Both the position numbers and the translations under genes were made by a program. From Anaeramoeba flamelloides (Eukaryota > Metamonada > Anaeramoebidae), in the NCBI GenBank assembly GCA_027625915.1, contig JANTQA010000029.1:7068001-7132000 (forward strand): a DNA stretch of 64,000 bases, in the 5' to 3' direction. Below, piece by piece: positions 36,301-52,645 of the stretch. How positions within the stretch are numbered: position 1 is the stretch's first letter; the number at the start of each line of letters is the position of its first letter. The notes below the pieces were generated by a model, which was not told the origin of the DNA, did not search any database, and saw nothing but the letters and a program-made list of their open reading frames with translations.

Positions 36301-39300
36301 TTAACTTTTTTAAAACTTTATTTTTTCTAAAAGTTTTAATTCTGATAATCTTTTCGAATCTATCAACTATTCCCGAAAATACCAGAAAATTTTTTAACCA
36401 CAGAAAAACTCGTTTTAAACTTCGAAGAGAACCTAGTGCCAATATACTCAATTTAAATCTAAATTTGTAATTTTATTGTGGAAAAAAAATTTTTTTCTGA
36501 AAATATCAAAATTCAAAAAATTTAAATTTTAGGGAATAGTATTCAACCGATTTTGTGTGAAAGGGGTTGTATCTTAGATGACTATAACATTTCTGATTAT
36601 TTCGAAATGGTATTAACGAAATGAGAGAACATGCACTTGTTAAGAAAAATTCTAATAGTGTATCGTTACCCATAATTTTGTAATCTTAAATATAATCTAA
36701 AAATAACTGAATAATATCTAATCGTACTATACACAACCATATCCTACCCAAGGTGGCCCAAGCAAAACCTTATTTTAACTTCCATTCCTTAAAAGAAATT
36801 GGTTTAACCAAAACATACAAACACGCACCATACCGAAACAAACAAAACCCATACCAACCCCAAGCATACCCTGACATACACATTTACTTACCCGAATAAG
36901 TACCAAAAATTACTCAATTATACTCAAAAGGTACAAAAACTCCATAGAGGGGCTTAAAATAGAAAATTCAAAAAAAAATATATTTTGTCTGAAAGTAAAA
37001 TTGTTGTTTTACCGTTAAACTGAGTATATTGGAACTAGGTTTTCTTCGAAGTTTCCTATAACGTGTTTTTATGTGATTAAAAAATTTTAGGGTATTTTCG
37101 ATTTTAAAAAATTTTCGGGAATATTTCAAACACCCAATCTTTTCACTTTCTTAAGGGACTAATCTCTATTAAATTTTTTTACCTAACCATTTTGAAAAAA
37201 AATTGGGTCACTGGCAAATTTTAAGTTAATTTTTCATTTTTTATAATCCATCTTAAATAAATAATTTGGAGACATATGAACTCAATAATTATTAAAAGAC
37301 TTCTCGGTTTGACCTCAGTCCGAGAATGTAAAACCAAAATTGAGAAAGCAGTAGAAATCTTGAAAATAATCAATGATTATGAAATTTCGGGCATTTCTCA
37401 AAGAAGCTTGGCATTTTTTTTTAATATTAGTAGGTCAACTCTAAATCGCCAATTCAATTTGCTTTTACAAAATAAACCAATCCGTAAAAGAGGACGACCC
37501 AGAAAATTGAATGGTGAACTGGATAAAAAATTAAAAAAATTGGGTTGAAGAAAAAATTAAATCAAAAAAAAGCACCCATCAAAAAAGAAGTGAAAACCCA
37601 AGCCAATGTTTTAATAAGAGAAGAGAATTTATTAAAAGGGTCCGATTTGAAAGAAATAGAAACTATTCAATGGACTTATAATTGGGTGAAAAGAGTAGGC
37701 TTGAATTTTTCGAAAAGTTGTGAAGTTGCGAAAAAAAAGCCGAAAATTGACCCTCAAGAATTAAAAAAATATTTTTCGAATTTAAAAAAATTAATTCTTG
37801 AGAAAAATTATAAAATGGGAATGGTTTTCAATATGGATGAAACTGCGGTATTCAATAATACCAAGTTTCAAAAATTAAATGTTGTCTCAAGTCCGGAAAT
37901 CAAAAAAACAATTCGGGATATTCCTCAAAGTGATTTTCATATCACAGCAGCGGTGACGATTTGCAATGATGGTACTTCACTACCAACTTATGTTTTGGAT
38001 AAGAGGAAAAGTGTTGATAGAGAATTGGTTTTCAATTTCTCTTTAACCAAATTAAATTTTGTATTTTCGCAAACTGGTTTTATGAATAAAATTTTGTTTC
38101 GAAAATATTTAAATTCAATTTTTATCCCCAATGTAGAGCTTAGACGAAAATTTTTGGGAAAAAATGAACCTGCTCTTTTGATTATTGATGGTTCTAAAAC
38201 CCATCAAGATTATAAATCAATGCAAACCTGCCAAAAAAAAAAATATCCAAATTTTAAATTTGCCTGCAAATTCAACACATATTTTACAACCATTGGATGT
38301 TGTTATTTTTAAAGATTTAAAAATTATTTAAAACAACAGCTCTTCCAAAAATCATATATTGAATTTATCTCAACAATTCAAGACGGTCTGCAGATTTCAC
38401 TCACAAAACAAAAAATTTTGAATTCTTTTTAATTTACTTTTATTTCTCCCTATAATCCTTTGAATGAAATAGGTAAATTGGATGAATATACAGATGAAAT
38501 TGTCTTTGAAAAACCAAAAAAAAAAACCTCGAGTTAATTTAGGAGGCGATGTTTTGACTGAAAATAATATTTTAGTAATTTTGGAAAAGAGAAAGGTTGA
38601 AAGAAAACAAAAAAAATACACTCAAAAAGAAACCCAAGGTATCAATATACTTGCAAAATTACTTGAAAAAAAAAACTATAAAAGCAAATTTTACTACACC
38701 TGCAATTCCAATAATTAATAATTTCATAATTCAAAATTAAAATAAAAATTTTCCAGTGACCCAATTTTTTTTAATGACCCAATTTTTTTTCACAATGGTA
38801 AATTTAATATAGATTGAGAAAATTTTTTCCCAATTACTTAGATTTGAAAAACCCTTGTTTATTTTCAATACTAAACATATTTCTAGAGAAGGAATCCTTT
38901 TTTAGACATTGGTCAAATAAAAAAATAATAGAGACTAGTCCCTTAAAAAAGTTTTTCTTTTTTACAAAAGTGTGGGCTTTTTTTAAAACGGCCGTATAAA
39001 TAAATTTGAGATTTTGTTTATTTTCGAAATCTTTTGAAAGCAGAGTTTTCAAACAATGAAGCGGGAAATTGATCGTAAAAAAATTTGGTACATTTTTTTT
39101 ATGAATAACAGTATTTTTGTAAATGAGACAGAAAAAAAATTCCCTTATTTTAAAGTTTCAATTTTCAATTTGTCAGTATTACTAAACACTTGTTTTTTCT
39201 GATCCAAACTTTTTTTAATCAACACCTCTTGGTATTCAAACTTGAAATCAGTTCTAACTAAAAAAAAAGAAAGAAAGAAAAAAAAAGAAAATAAAGTAAT

Positions 39301-40256
39301 TACTGTCGACTATATCTCCATTAAACAAGTACATATTTGTTTCGCTGGGAAGGCCATTTACTTTGAATAACTCAACTAAATCAAAAAACTGGCCATGAAT
39401 ATCCCCTACAACAGTCATATTTTGACCTTCTTTTACTGTAACGTCTGTTACGGTTTTTAAGGTTTGGAATAAAATTTGGATGTCGTGTAGGATTTTCAAG
39501 GTATATCTCATGGGTAATTTTTTATAATTCTTGAAATGGTTGAGCAATTCTTCACAAAATTCTTTTGTAATTGTTTCGTTTTCCATTCTTGGTCCATCAT
39601 AAGATTGGTCAATTTCTAACAAATAATCGAAATTATAAAACATAAAAAGAGAATACAAATATGAGTTTAAAAAGAAAGTGAAACCAAAGAATTAAGAAGA
39701 AAAGAAGGTTTCTAAGCAAAAGAAAGAAATTGATTCGAAATCCGAATCAAAATTCACCGAGAAATCATCAAAAATAAATAAAAAATAATAACAGTAGCAT
39801 ACGGTGTTTTGTCCAATCTGGTGAATTAGATTGGTGTGAAACCAAAGAAGCAAGACGAAGGTTGCTTTGTATTTTTTCAATTTCTTTTTTACACTGAATG
39901 AACTTTTTTCTTGAATCCAAATCCTTTGGTCGTTTGAAAACAACTTTTTTAAATTGCTCCTTGGCCTCTTCAAATTTACCCAAGCCAAAAAGAGAGTCGC
40001 CCTTTCTATAGTATGCCTTACAATAATCTGGGTTCAGCACTATGGAGTGATCCGCGTCTTTCAATGCTTGTGCATAATGTTCTAATTTGATATGGCACAG
40101 GCTTCGGTTGGAATAAAGGATCGCTGTTGGGAAAATTGAGATACCCTCGGTGTAATAGTCAATTGCTGCTTCAAAATTCTTCTTTCCTACTTCTTTGTTG
40201 CCTAAATTTTTCAAGTCCAAGGACTGTTTTTTTTTTTCTGTAAGAGATTTTTCCAT
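33366..40256 (-). CDS. PPP5C: Serine/threonine protein phosphatase 5 (TPR + PPP), three exons
   Basis: Exons, 5' to 3': 40256-39803, 39615-39304, 34033-33366. They join to 477 residues, slightly shorter than animal PP5 (about 499). Introns are 187 bp (GTATGC...GTTAG) and 5270 bp (GTAATT...AATAG). Residues about 10-120 are three TPR repeats. The carboxylate-clamp residues K16, N20, N50, K80 and R84 are present, so binding to the C-terminal MEEVD of Hsp90 is expected. The catalytic domain has all metal and phosphate motifs: GDIHG 222-226, GDIVDRG 251-257, RGNHE 282-286, HGG 333-335, and RSHE 411-414. SAPNYYG replaces the common SAPNYCG. The second splice site cuts the Arg codon inside GDIVDRG, which ties the distant exons to one gene. 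Long-intron contents are listed separately. The start is the first ATG before the TPRs. Confidence 0.93.
34873..35175 (+). mobile_element. 5'-truncated LINE piece with zinc-knuckle C-terminus
   Basis: The frame encodes [13 protein letters not shown] then [15 protein letters not shown], the CxxC...HxxxxC knuckle found at the C-terminus of many LINE polymerases; here, unlike at 28.5 kb, all four Cys/His ligands are present. It ends with a stem (AGTGTAA/TTACACT, 35136-35150), CTTCTTCAATCAAAATAATA and an A-run. AATAGAATTTTT before and AATAGATTTTTT after look like a target-site duplication within R1. This fits target-primed insertion of a short 3' end. Confidence 0.75.
35136..35150 (+). other. LINE 3'-terminal stem-loop, second copy
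   Basis: AGTGTAATTTACACT forms a 7-bp stem with one central base. It sits in the same place relative to the A-tail as the palindrome at 28846-28863. Confidence 0.55.
36368..37124. mobile_element. 0.75 kb foldback element with ~110 bp arms
   Basis: Left arm from TATTCCCGAAAAT (36369) through AAACTTCGAAGAGAACCTAG to CAATATACTCAATTTAA; the right arm has the complements TTAAACTGAGTATATTGGAA, CTAGGTTTTCTTCGAAGTTT and ATTTTCGGGAATA. Arms match over about 110 bases with scattered changes. No coding capacity. It abuts the pogo-like transposon on its right and may be a related non-autonomous element. Confidence 0.7.
37151..38946 (+). mobile_element. pogo/Tigger-like DNA transposon in the PP5 intron
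   Basis: Carries a DDE_1-type transposase relic (37276-38720). Ends are inverted: the left has TTAAGGGACTAATCTCTATT, then TTGGGTCACTGG at 37203; the right in reverse complement has the same two blocks in the same order (38946 inward, and CCAGTGACCCAA at about 38753). A duplicated GTGACCCAA-type block and roughly 130 bp of extra sequence make the right end longer. The sense strand is opposite to the host gene. Exact termini are uncertain: TTAA at both outer ends is notable, because pogo elements normally duplicate TA. Confidence 0.7.
37276..38720 (+). pseudogene. DDE_1 (pogo/Tigger/CENP-B-like) transposase, frameshifted
   Basis: The N-terminal frame (37276-37548, 90 codons) has a helix-turn-helix with [20 protein letters not shown] and an AT-hook-like RKRGRPRK. 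The middle frame (37545-38312) has NMDETAVF (first Asp of the catalytic triad) and [10 protein letters not shown] (second Asp). After an A-run near 38232 the frame shifts, and [20 protein letters not shown] (third Asp region) follows, then a stop and a further shift. The tail, 38482-38720, reads [13 protein letters not shown] and LLEKK. At least three frame breaks fall at or near A-runs. It is inactive as it stands, though all three catalytic Asp positions are still readable. Confidence 0.85.
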
Positions 40257-43200
40257 TATTCAAAATAAAAAATAAAGCAAAGGTTTGTATTTTGCAAAAA
40301 ATGAACTATTCCCTTTTTTTTGAATCCGAAAATTTACTTCTTATGGAAGGGTAACATCACTGATTTGTTTTTTTTTTTTTGGTTTTAATTGCATTTGCAA
40401 TTTCACTGTGGTTTTTAATTCAAATATATATCAGAAAATTTTTTAGAACGCAACTAACTGGTAAATTTTTTCAAAAAAAAAATCTAAATGGTATATTTTT
40501 GAAATATAATCACGTAATAAACATTAATATTTAGAACAATTTTGAAAAAGGTTTACAACTTTAATAGATATTAATTGATATGGAAAAAGTTGAAATTTTT
40601 TGGAAATATTTTTCCCATCTTGTTTATTGTTAATTGTTTTCAAAAAACAATTAAATATTTGCTAATTTTACCATTTTTAGATAACTTCAATTATAATAAA
40701 CCCTATTGTTGAATAAAAGATCTTTGATCAAAAAATATTTTTAAAGATATTATACATTTAAAGTTGAAGAATCCAATTTTCCAGTAAGATTTTTTTTCAA
40801 TTTAATAGTAAAAAATTTGAATATTTTTTTTCTTCTCAGTTAAGAGTTCATTTTATTATATAATGAAAAGTATTTTAGATATGATGAATATCTTTCAAAT
40901 AGGGAATCAATTATTTGGACTATTAAAGAATTTTTTATTCTTTTAAGTGACTAGTCTTCTACGACAACAAGGCAAAATTTTAAAATATGTTATTGGTGGT
41001 ATTCTCTACTTTCGTATTTTGTAGATCCCATGTGTCAAAAAATTCTGATCGACAAAGAAAGCTAAAAGAAAATTAGTTTAGTGAGATCAATTTTTTTTTT
41101 CCATTTTTTCTGAAAAAGAAAACTATTAAATTCCTTTTATTTCTCACAATTTAACAAGTTTTTACACCTTTTATTGTCCTTTTGATCATTATTATACTAT
41201 AACATTTCTTTGTTACCAGTAATATTAATATAAAGATTTTTGTTCTTTTTTGAGATAAAACTTTTGGTTAACGAGAAAATTGATATATTTAACTGGATTA
41301 AAAAATAATTGTATTTTTATAAGTATAGTAGTTATAATAATCAAAGTTTTGTGGTCATTTAAAGATTTTACTAAGAAATTTTGTTTTTGTTTTAAGATGA
41401 AATTCGATTTTTCAAAATAAAATTTTCTTAAAGATATTTGGGAATAAAGTTAATTTTATCCTCAAAATTCACAATCATTTTTTTTCTGCCAAAAATGATT
41501 TGAATTTTTATAAGGATTTTTGTGAATAAGACCAAACAATTTGTTAAAAAAATTTTTCAAAATTAAAAATTTTTTACCAATTTTTTTTTCATTTTTTGAA
41601 AACCAGAAAACAACTTTTTCAAAACCTTAAAGAAAAAATTTTTTTTGCATAATAGATCTCAATTTAATTGATAAACTGTAGTCAAGCTTCTACCGAATAT
41701 TCATTTATTAAATCACCTAAACTACGAATAGTTTTAATGACTAAGATTTGAATTGAAATATTAATCAAAGAAAAAGAAATCCAAATAAAAAATTTGCTTT
41801 CGAAATCAATACTTTCCAACATAAAATGAAAAATATTTTTTCACATTTTCAAGAATTAACTTAATTCTTAAACAAAATAATAGGTTACTTTTTTTCGTTT
41901 TATATTGGAAAGATGCAAATTTTGAATTTCAAAAAAGAGACTCAAATCAATAAATTGTTTAAATGAAGTTAACTCATCCATTTCATAAGTCAAAACACAA
42001 ATTACAAAAAAAAAAAAATTCAAGATCTTGACAAGATTTCATTTTATTTTCAAAAATGACTACTCCCTTAAATTGATAATAATGCTTTTTTTTTTTTTTA
42101 ATTTTCTTAGGTTTTTTTTACTTTTTGAAATAAACTGTAAAATTTTAATAAATTTTCGGTTTATTCCAAAAGGTAAAAAAAAACTTAGGACATTTTTCGT
42201 TAGGTTTTACAGAATTCAAAAGAATAGAGAATAATCCAGGATTTAATGAAATTCTGTTAAATTCTAAAAAACCTAGGCACTCTATGGGAACTTTTAATAT
42301 TTTCATCAGTTATTTTTTTTTTTTAATTGATTTTTTTTTTTAGGTGATAAAGGTGTTTACAAAAGTATTGATTATTATCTATTCAAATACGTATCCTAAA
42401 GTTGAATTTAATAAAAGTATTGTGACACCCATTGAAAAATTTTTACCCAAAATAGAATTTATTTTTCTAAATTAGAAACGTTTAAAGATCTAATACTATT
42501 AACAGAAATAAACACAACCCCCCCCAAGATTTTTAAGAAATGAAATGTTGATTATATTACGAATAAACTCTATTAACAATTATGAAATGATAAATGTAGT
42601 AATATTTTTGTCTAAATTGAAATTTTGATTTTTATTTTTTCATACCAGTGAATACACGCTCAAAATATAAGCTTTTTTTTTCTTAATGTTCCAAGGTAAT
42701 ATCTAATCCATGAGCTAAAAGTATACCTAAGTTCAAATCAATTTTGAAGGTAAAGCCCGATGATTTGTGGTAAATTTTGTAATTAGGCAATTAATTTGTG
42801 AAAATTTTTTTCTAATTTTCGACTTTTTTAAAATTTTTTTTTGTTTTTTGGAATGATAACAATTTTCTTTAGAATTTGACTCGATTTTTTTCAGAGATTA
42901 ATTCTCCAATTTGATTTTTCCTTGAAAGACTTTCTTTTTAAATAATAGAACTTTAAGGAACAATTGCAATTTTACTTATCGGGTTTAATATCAGTTTCTT
43001 TGATCGGTTTAATTTCTAGATCCTTCTTTTTAAAAAAAGAAACTCAGTTCTAAATTGAAACACATAACTAACCAAGTCTTTGTGTGTTCTGTTGACAACA
43101 GTTTGTAATTTTTGGGCAATTATACTTTGAAAAAACGGTATTTGAGGACTAATACTTGTAAAGTAATCGTTAGAGAACAAAACCCATAAAATCATTAGAG

Positions 43201-43691
43201 AAAAATTTTCACCAGAAATTGTTTCTTATAATATTCGTTAAAGGATTAAATATAAAATTTTATCTTCGTATTATTTGTTAAAGTCAACTTTTCTTTTTAA
43301 TAAATAATATAAAAAACGAGAACTATTAGAGTGTTTTAATTCTTGGAAGGAAAAATAAAATGTTTGAGAAATTCCTCAAGACTAATCTCACAAACTATTT
43401 CCAGAAACAAAAAAACAATTTTTAACCAATTTTTTAAAGAACAATATCTTTTAGTTTAACAAATTTCAATTTTCCAAATCAATGAAAAAGAAATAGAGTA
43501 TTTAAAGAAATATAATTAATGTCATTTTTTTTTTTTCAAAACTTAAAAAAATTTATTTGTTATTTTTTTGTTTTTTAAAAATGTTTTTTTAAGTTTTTCA
43601 AAAACAAAAACATTAGTTTTTTTTCTTTTATTCTAACAAAAAAAGAAAAAGAAAAACAAAAAAGAAGGAATTAAAAGCCCAATTGAAAGTT
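40257..43691. other. Divergent intergenic region between PP5 and the FANCM-like gene
   Basis: PP5 is read leftward and the helicase rightward from this 3.4 kb gap, so both promoters should lie here. Apart from a hairpin repeat (42106-42290) I see only AT-rich sequence; no gene or defined promoter motif. A C-run is at about 42520-42525. Confidence 0.6.
42106..42290. repeat. Hairpin repeat related to the foldback in the LINE
   Basis: 42106-42189 is an inverted repeat with stem TTTTTGAAATAAACTG and CGGTTTATTCCAAAAGG arms, close to the hairpin at 28055-28134. CCTAGGCACTCTATGG near 42275 is the inverse of the left end of the element at 27913. It looks like another copy in opposite orientation, partly rearranged. 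Confidence 0.55.
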
Positions 43692-49127
<5,436 letters not shown>

Positions 49128-52100
49128 TTTTAATTTCATACAAATTGTATTTCATTTTTATTCAAATTTTTTCATCAAAAAAAAAAAAAAAAAAAAAAAA
49201 AATGAACATAAATATTATTATTAATTATTCATTTTATTTTTCTTATTATTTAATTGATTTAATTATCAACTTTTAATTTTGTATTTTTTTTTTTTTTTTA
49301 GCTTTACAAAAAATAAAATAAAATAAAATGACAAATCTATTCAATTTTTTTTTTTCTTTTCATTTTTGATCCTAATTCAAACACAATTAATCTTATATCA
49401 TTATAAAACAAATCATGAAAATTTAAAAAAATGGGGAAAACTTGTTTCATTGGAAAAATATTATCTTTAAGGGTCGAGTCATTACGGTGAAATTTTTTAT
49501 TCTGAAATGGAAAAAAACTTTTTAGTAATTTTTATTTTTATGGACATACCTAAAACCAATCATAAAACCAACCAACCTATGATGTACGATCGATCTCCAA
49601 AAATCAAAAATAAAAGATGAAAAAATTTTTACAAAAAAGCACCAAAGAGCGATATCTCAATTTCCTATTAGAATGGTTATGAATTACAATTTTTAAAACA
49701 ACTTTATCAGTTTTGAAGTGTTGCTCTTTGGCACCTTTTGAGATCTCGAAGATTTTTTTTTTCTTTTTTTTTCTTTTTTTTTCATTTCTCAAATGAGTTA
49801 TTGTTATCGTTAGAATATTATATAATCCTTACTTGGTCAAATTTATAGGGTTACAAAATAACCACAAATCAGATTAAATCGAATTAAATTGATTACGAAC
49901 TTCAAGAAGGCAATTTGTCTTAAAGTAAAGAAATTTAACCATTTGGAAATAGAACATGAGAAAGGATAATTTTTTTTTTTAAAGATTGTTTTTTTATAAA
50001 ATTTGTGTTTTTCTTCTCACTCTCAAAAAAAAAATCCTTAAATTAAGTGTATCAATTCTACACGAATAGTCAAAGTATGTTACACAAAATAGTCTTTCAT
50101 AATTTTCAAGTGTAAACAATTCATAGAAAAAATCTTAAAATGAATTATTTTTTGGAAATAAATGTCATTTTTTGATTTTAATTTTTTGTTTTCCACAACT
50201 TTAAGGATTTAGAAACACCATGACAACCACTGAAATTAAAATATATGATAGTTTATTGTAAAAAATATTCTGATTCTCTTAAGTTCTAGATTCCCAAAAA
50301 AATTTAAAAAACAAATATAAGGAAAACTTTAATTTTGCTAATATCAACAATTAAAATTTCAGAGAAAATATTCTTAAAAAAAAATTTAAATTTGGAGAAA
50401 TTAATTCAATTTTTTTATGGAGATTTTTTTTCGAGATATAAGAATAAACCCTTACAATTTGGATTTTCAGATAATAATTATATAATACTATATAGTTTTT
50501 TGAAAATAACCAGATAGGTAAATAATCCCCAAATCTAAATATTCGAGAAATCTCATAAAATTATTATAATATTTATTTTTGTTTTGACAAAAACTATTTT
50601 AAAAACGAGAATTCCTAGTTTTATTAGTATAAATTTAATCAAAATTTTTATTTCACGGTACCAAAATTTTGAAAAAGAAATTTATTTTATTTGATGATCT
50701 TCTTTTAATATTATTAAACAATTTTCTACCACTTAATTAAATTCTTTTTTTTTTTTTAATTTCTTACCTGAAATGATTTCGGAACTTATTTATTATAAAT
50801 ATATTAATAAACAACTTTTTATTTTATCTTATAAAAGTGTTATAATATTTTCTAGATAATTCGGTTAAATTTTTATAAATAAAAATATATCCTAATTTTA
50901 GAAATATTAAACTCGTATTTATTTGAAATTTTTTTTTAATACAATATTTTCTCAAATTCAACTAACCAATTTAACAAGGTATTTCAAATCAATAAAATCA
51001 AAAAAAATAAATTAAACTATTTCTACTGCCTTTCCAATCTTTAAAAATTCGTTATTTTCTACATTTTAAAAAATAATTTGAATTCATGATAATTATTCAT
51101 TTCCAAGTACAAGATTTTTTAGCATTTTTATATCAATTCATTATCAGATTTAGTGAAATCTGTAATTATTTGAAATTTTTAAGATTCTATTTTATAAGAG
51201 TAAATTGTAAATCATGAAATTGGTCTTCATAAGAGTGTTAAAAATTAATTCTAATTTCTTACTGGTAACTTTTCAACTAATTTTAACACCTTTTAGAATT
51301 AGAAAAATAATAATTTATTATGGCTAAAATGTTCCAAAGAAACAATCAATACTGAAAAATAAACTAAAAAAAAAAAAAAAAAAATTAAAGTGTTGAGCTG
51401 ATCAAAGGATATTTTTCTTGGTTTTATACTTGGTTGGTGAGCTGATTGGGCATTTACTTGTGAAATAATTATGTCAGTTTGGAATAATCCATGAATCTCA
51501 ACTTATTATTATATTAGATTTACTAACAATAGATATACCCAGGATAATACAAATCAATAAAGTGTATAACATCTTTTTAATTCTATTTAGTTGTAACAAT
51601 CAATTGACTACAATCATTTTTTACAAACTGTAGTTTTAATTCAAAGTATTTTACTAAAATTATTTAATATAAAAGGAATAATCTTAAGATTGTTAACCAT
51701 TTCGTTTTTTTTTTTTTTTAATCGAGTTAATATATTGTTCCTTTTAAATTTATAGAGTAAATTCAATTCAAATAAGACTCTTATACCAGAAGTCAACATT
51801 TTCACTTTTTTTTTTAATTTTCAATGAGATCTGGAAACCGTCTTGTTTATTTAGTTGTGGTTTTGATTGATTTTGATACTATCATAATTTTTGTTTTATA
51901 AAAATTAACAATTTGTTAGGTTTTTTTCCAAAATAAAATTAAATAACACTATGGAATGTTGAGATAAAAATAAAAGTTAAACCATTCAACATTTCCGAAA
52001 TTAGATTAAACAAAGTAACTTTACATTCTATTGATGACTGTGAAATTTAATTTTGAAATTAAAATTAATAAATTGTTTTCCAACAAACACTTTAAATTCT

Positions 52101-52645
52101 AAAAAGTAACTAGACACATCCAAAGTAATAGACATTGTTTTCTAATCTTCTTTCAAAATATAAAAAAGTTAAAATTTTGGCTTGATCTTTGTTACTCCCT
52201 TAAAATCTCACTTTCTCAAGTACCTAAAAATTCACCATAGAAGATATGTAATCAATTAATTGTTTATTTAAACGGTTTGTTATTAGTATTGTTGGTCTAA
52301 GAACCAAGTAGAATGGAAAAATTTTCGATTAATCAATTCTAATCTAAATTATTACTCTATTGTTCATCTGTATTTACATAAAATAAAAATTAAAAAACAA
52401 CCCAACTAATTATTTTTACATAATTCATTATAACCTGAAAACAAAAGATCCTTCATACCGATTCCAAAATTAAAGGATTGGCATTTTTAAGGTGTCTGAA
52501 AAATTAATTTGGAACGTACCTTCTTAAATCTAATAGATTTTCAAAAAAAACGGTGATTAGATTCAGTAAAGATGTAACATTTTTTCCTAAAATTACTTTT
52601 TCGAATTAAAAAAATAATAAACTTTTGAAATTAAAATTTTAAAGA
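49128..52645. other. Intergenic, gene-free
   Basis: About 3.5 kb. An A-run at 49178-49201 follows the helicase stop. A MITE lies at 51947-52036, and a weak inverted repeat spans about 49596-49760 (GCACCAAAGAGC against GTGCCAAAGAGC in reverse complement). No gene is supported. Confidence 0.6.
51947..52036. mobile_element. ~90 bp MITE, AATAGAATGTTGAG family, copy 2
   Basis: Left end CACTATGGAATGTTGAGATA; right end in reverse complement CATCAATAGAATGTAA. The interior shares the AAAAGT...TTCAACATT layout with the copy at 60711. Confidence 0.55.

Larger units (their letters stand above)
34034..39303. other. 5.3 kb transposon-bearing intron of PP5
   Basis: Contains, left to right, R1 repeat copy 2 with a LINE piece inside it, a 0.75 kb foldback element, and a pogo/Tigger-like transposon. 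Outside these I see nothing else. The intron must be removed whole for PP5 to be made, since the flanking exons share the split codon of GDIVDRG. Confidence 0.75.

Noticed and set aside
49596-49760. Inverted repeat with GCACCAAAGAGC arms
   Set aside because: Arms match only over about 12-25 bases with mismatches and no second copy was found, so not called as an element.
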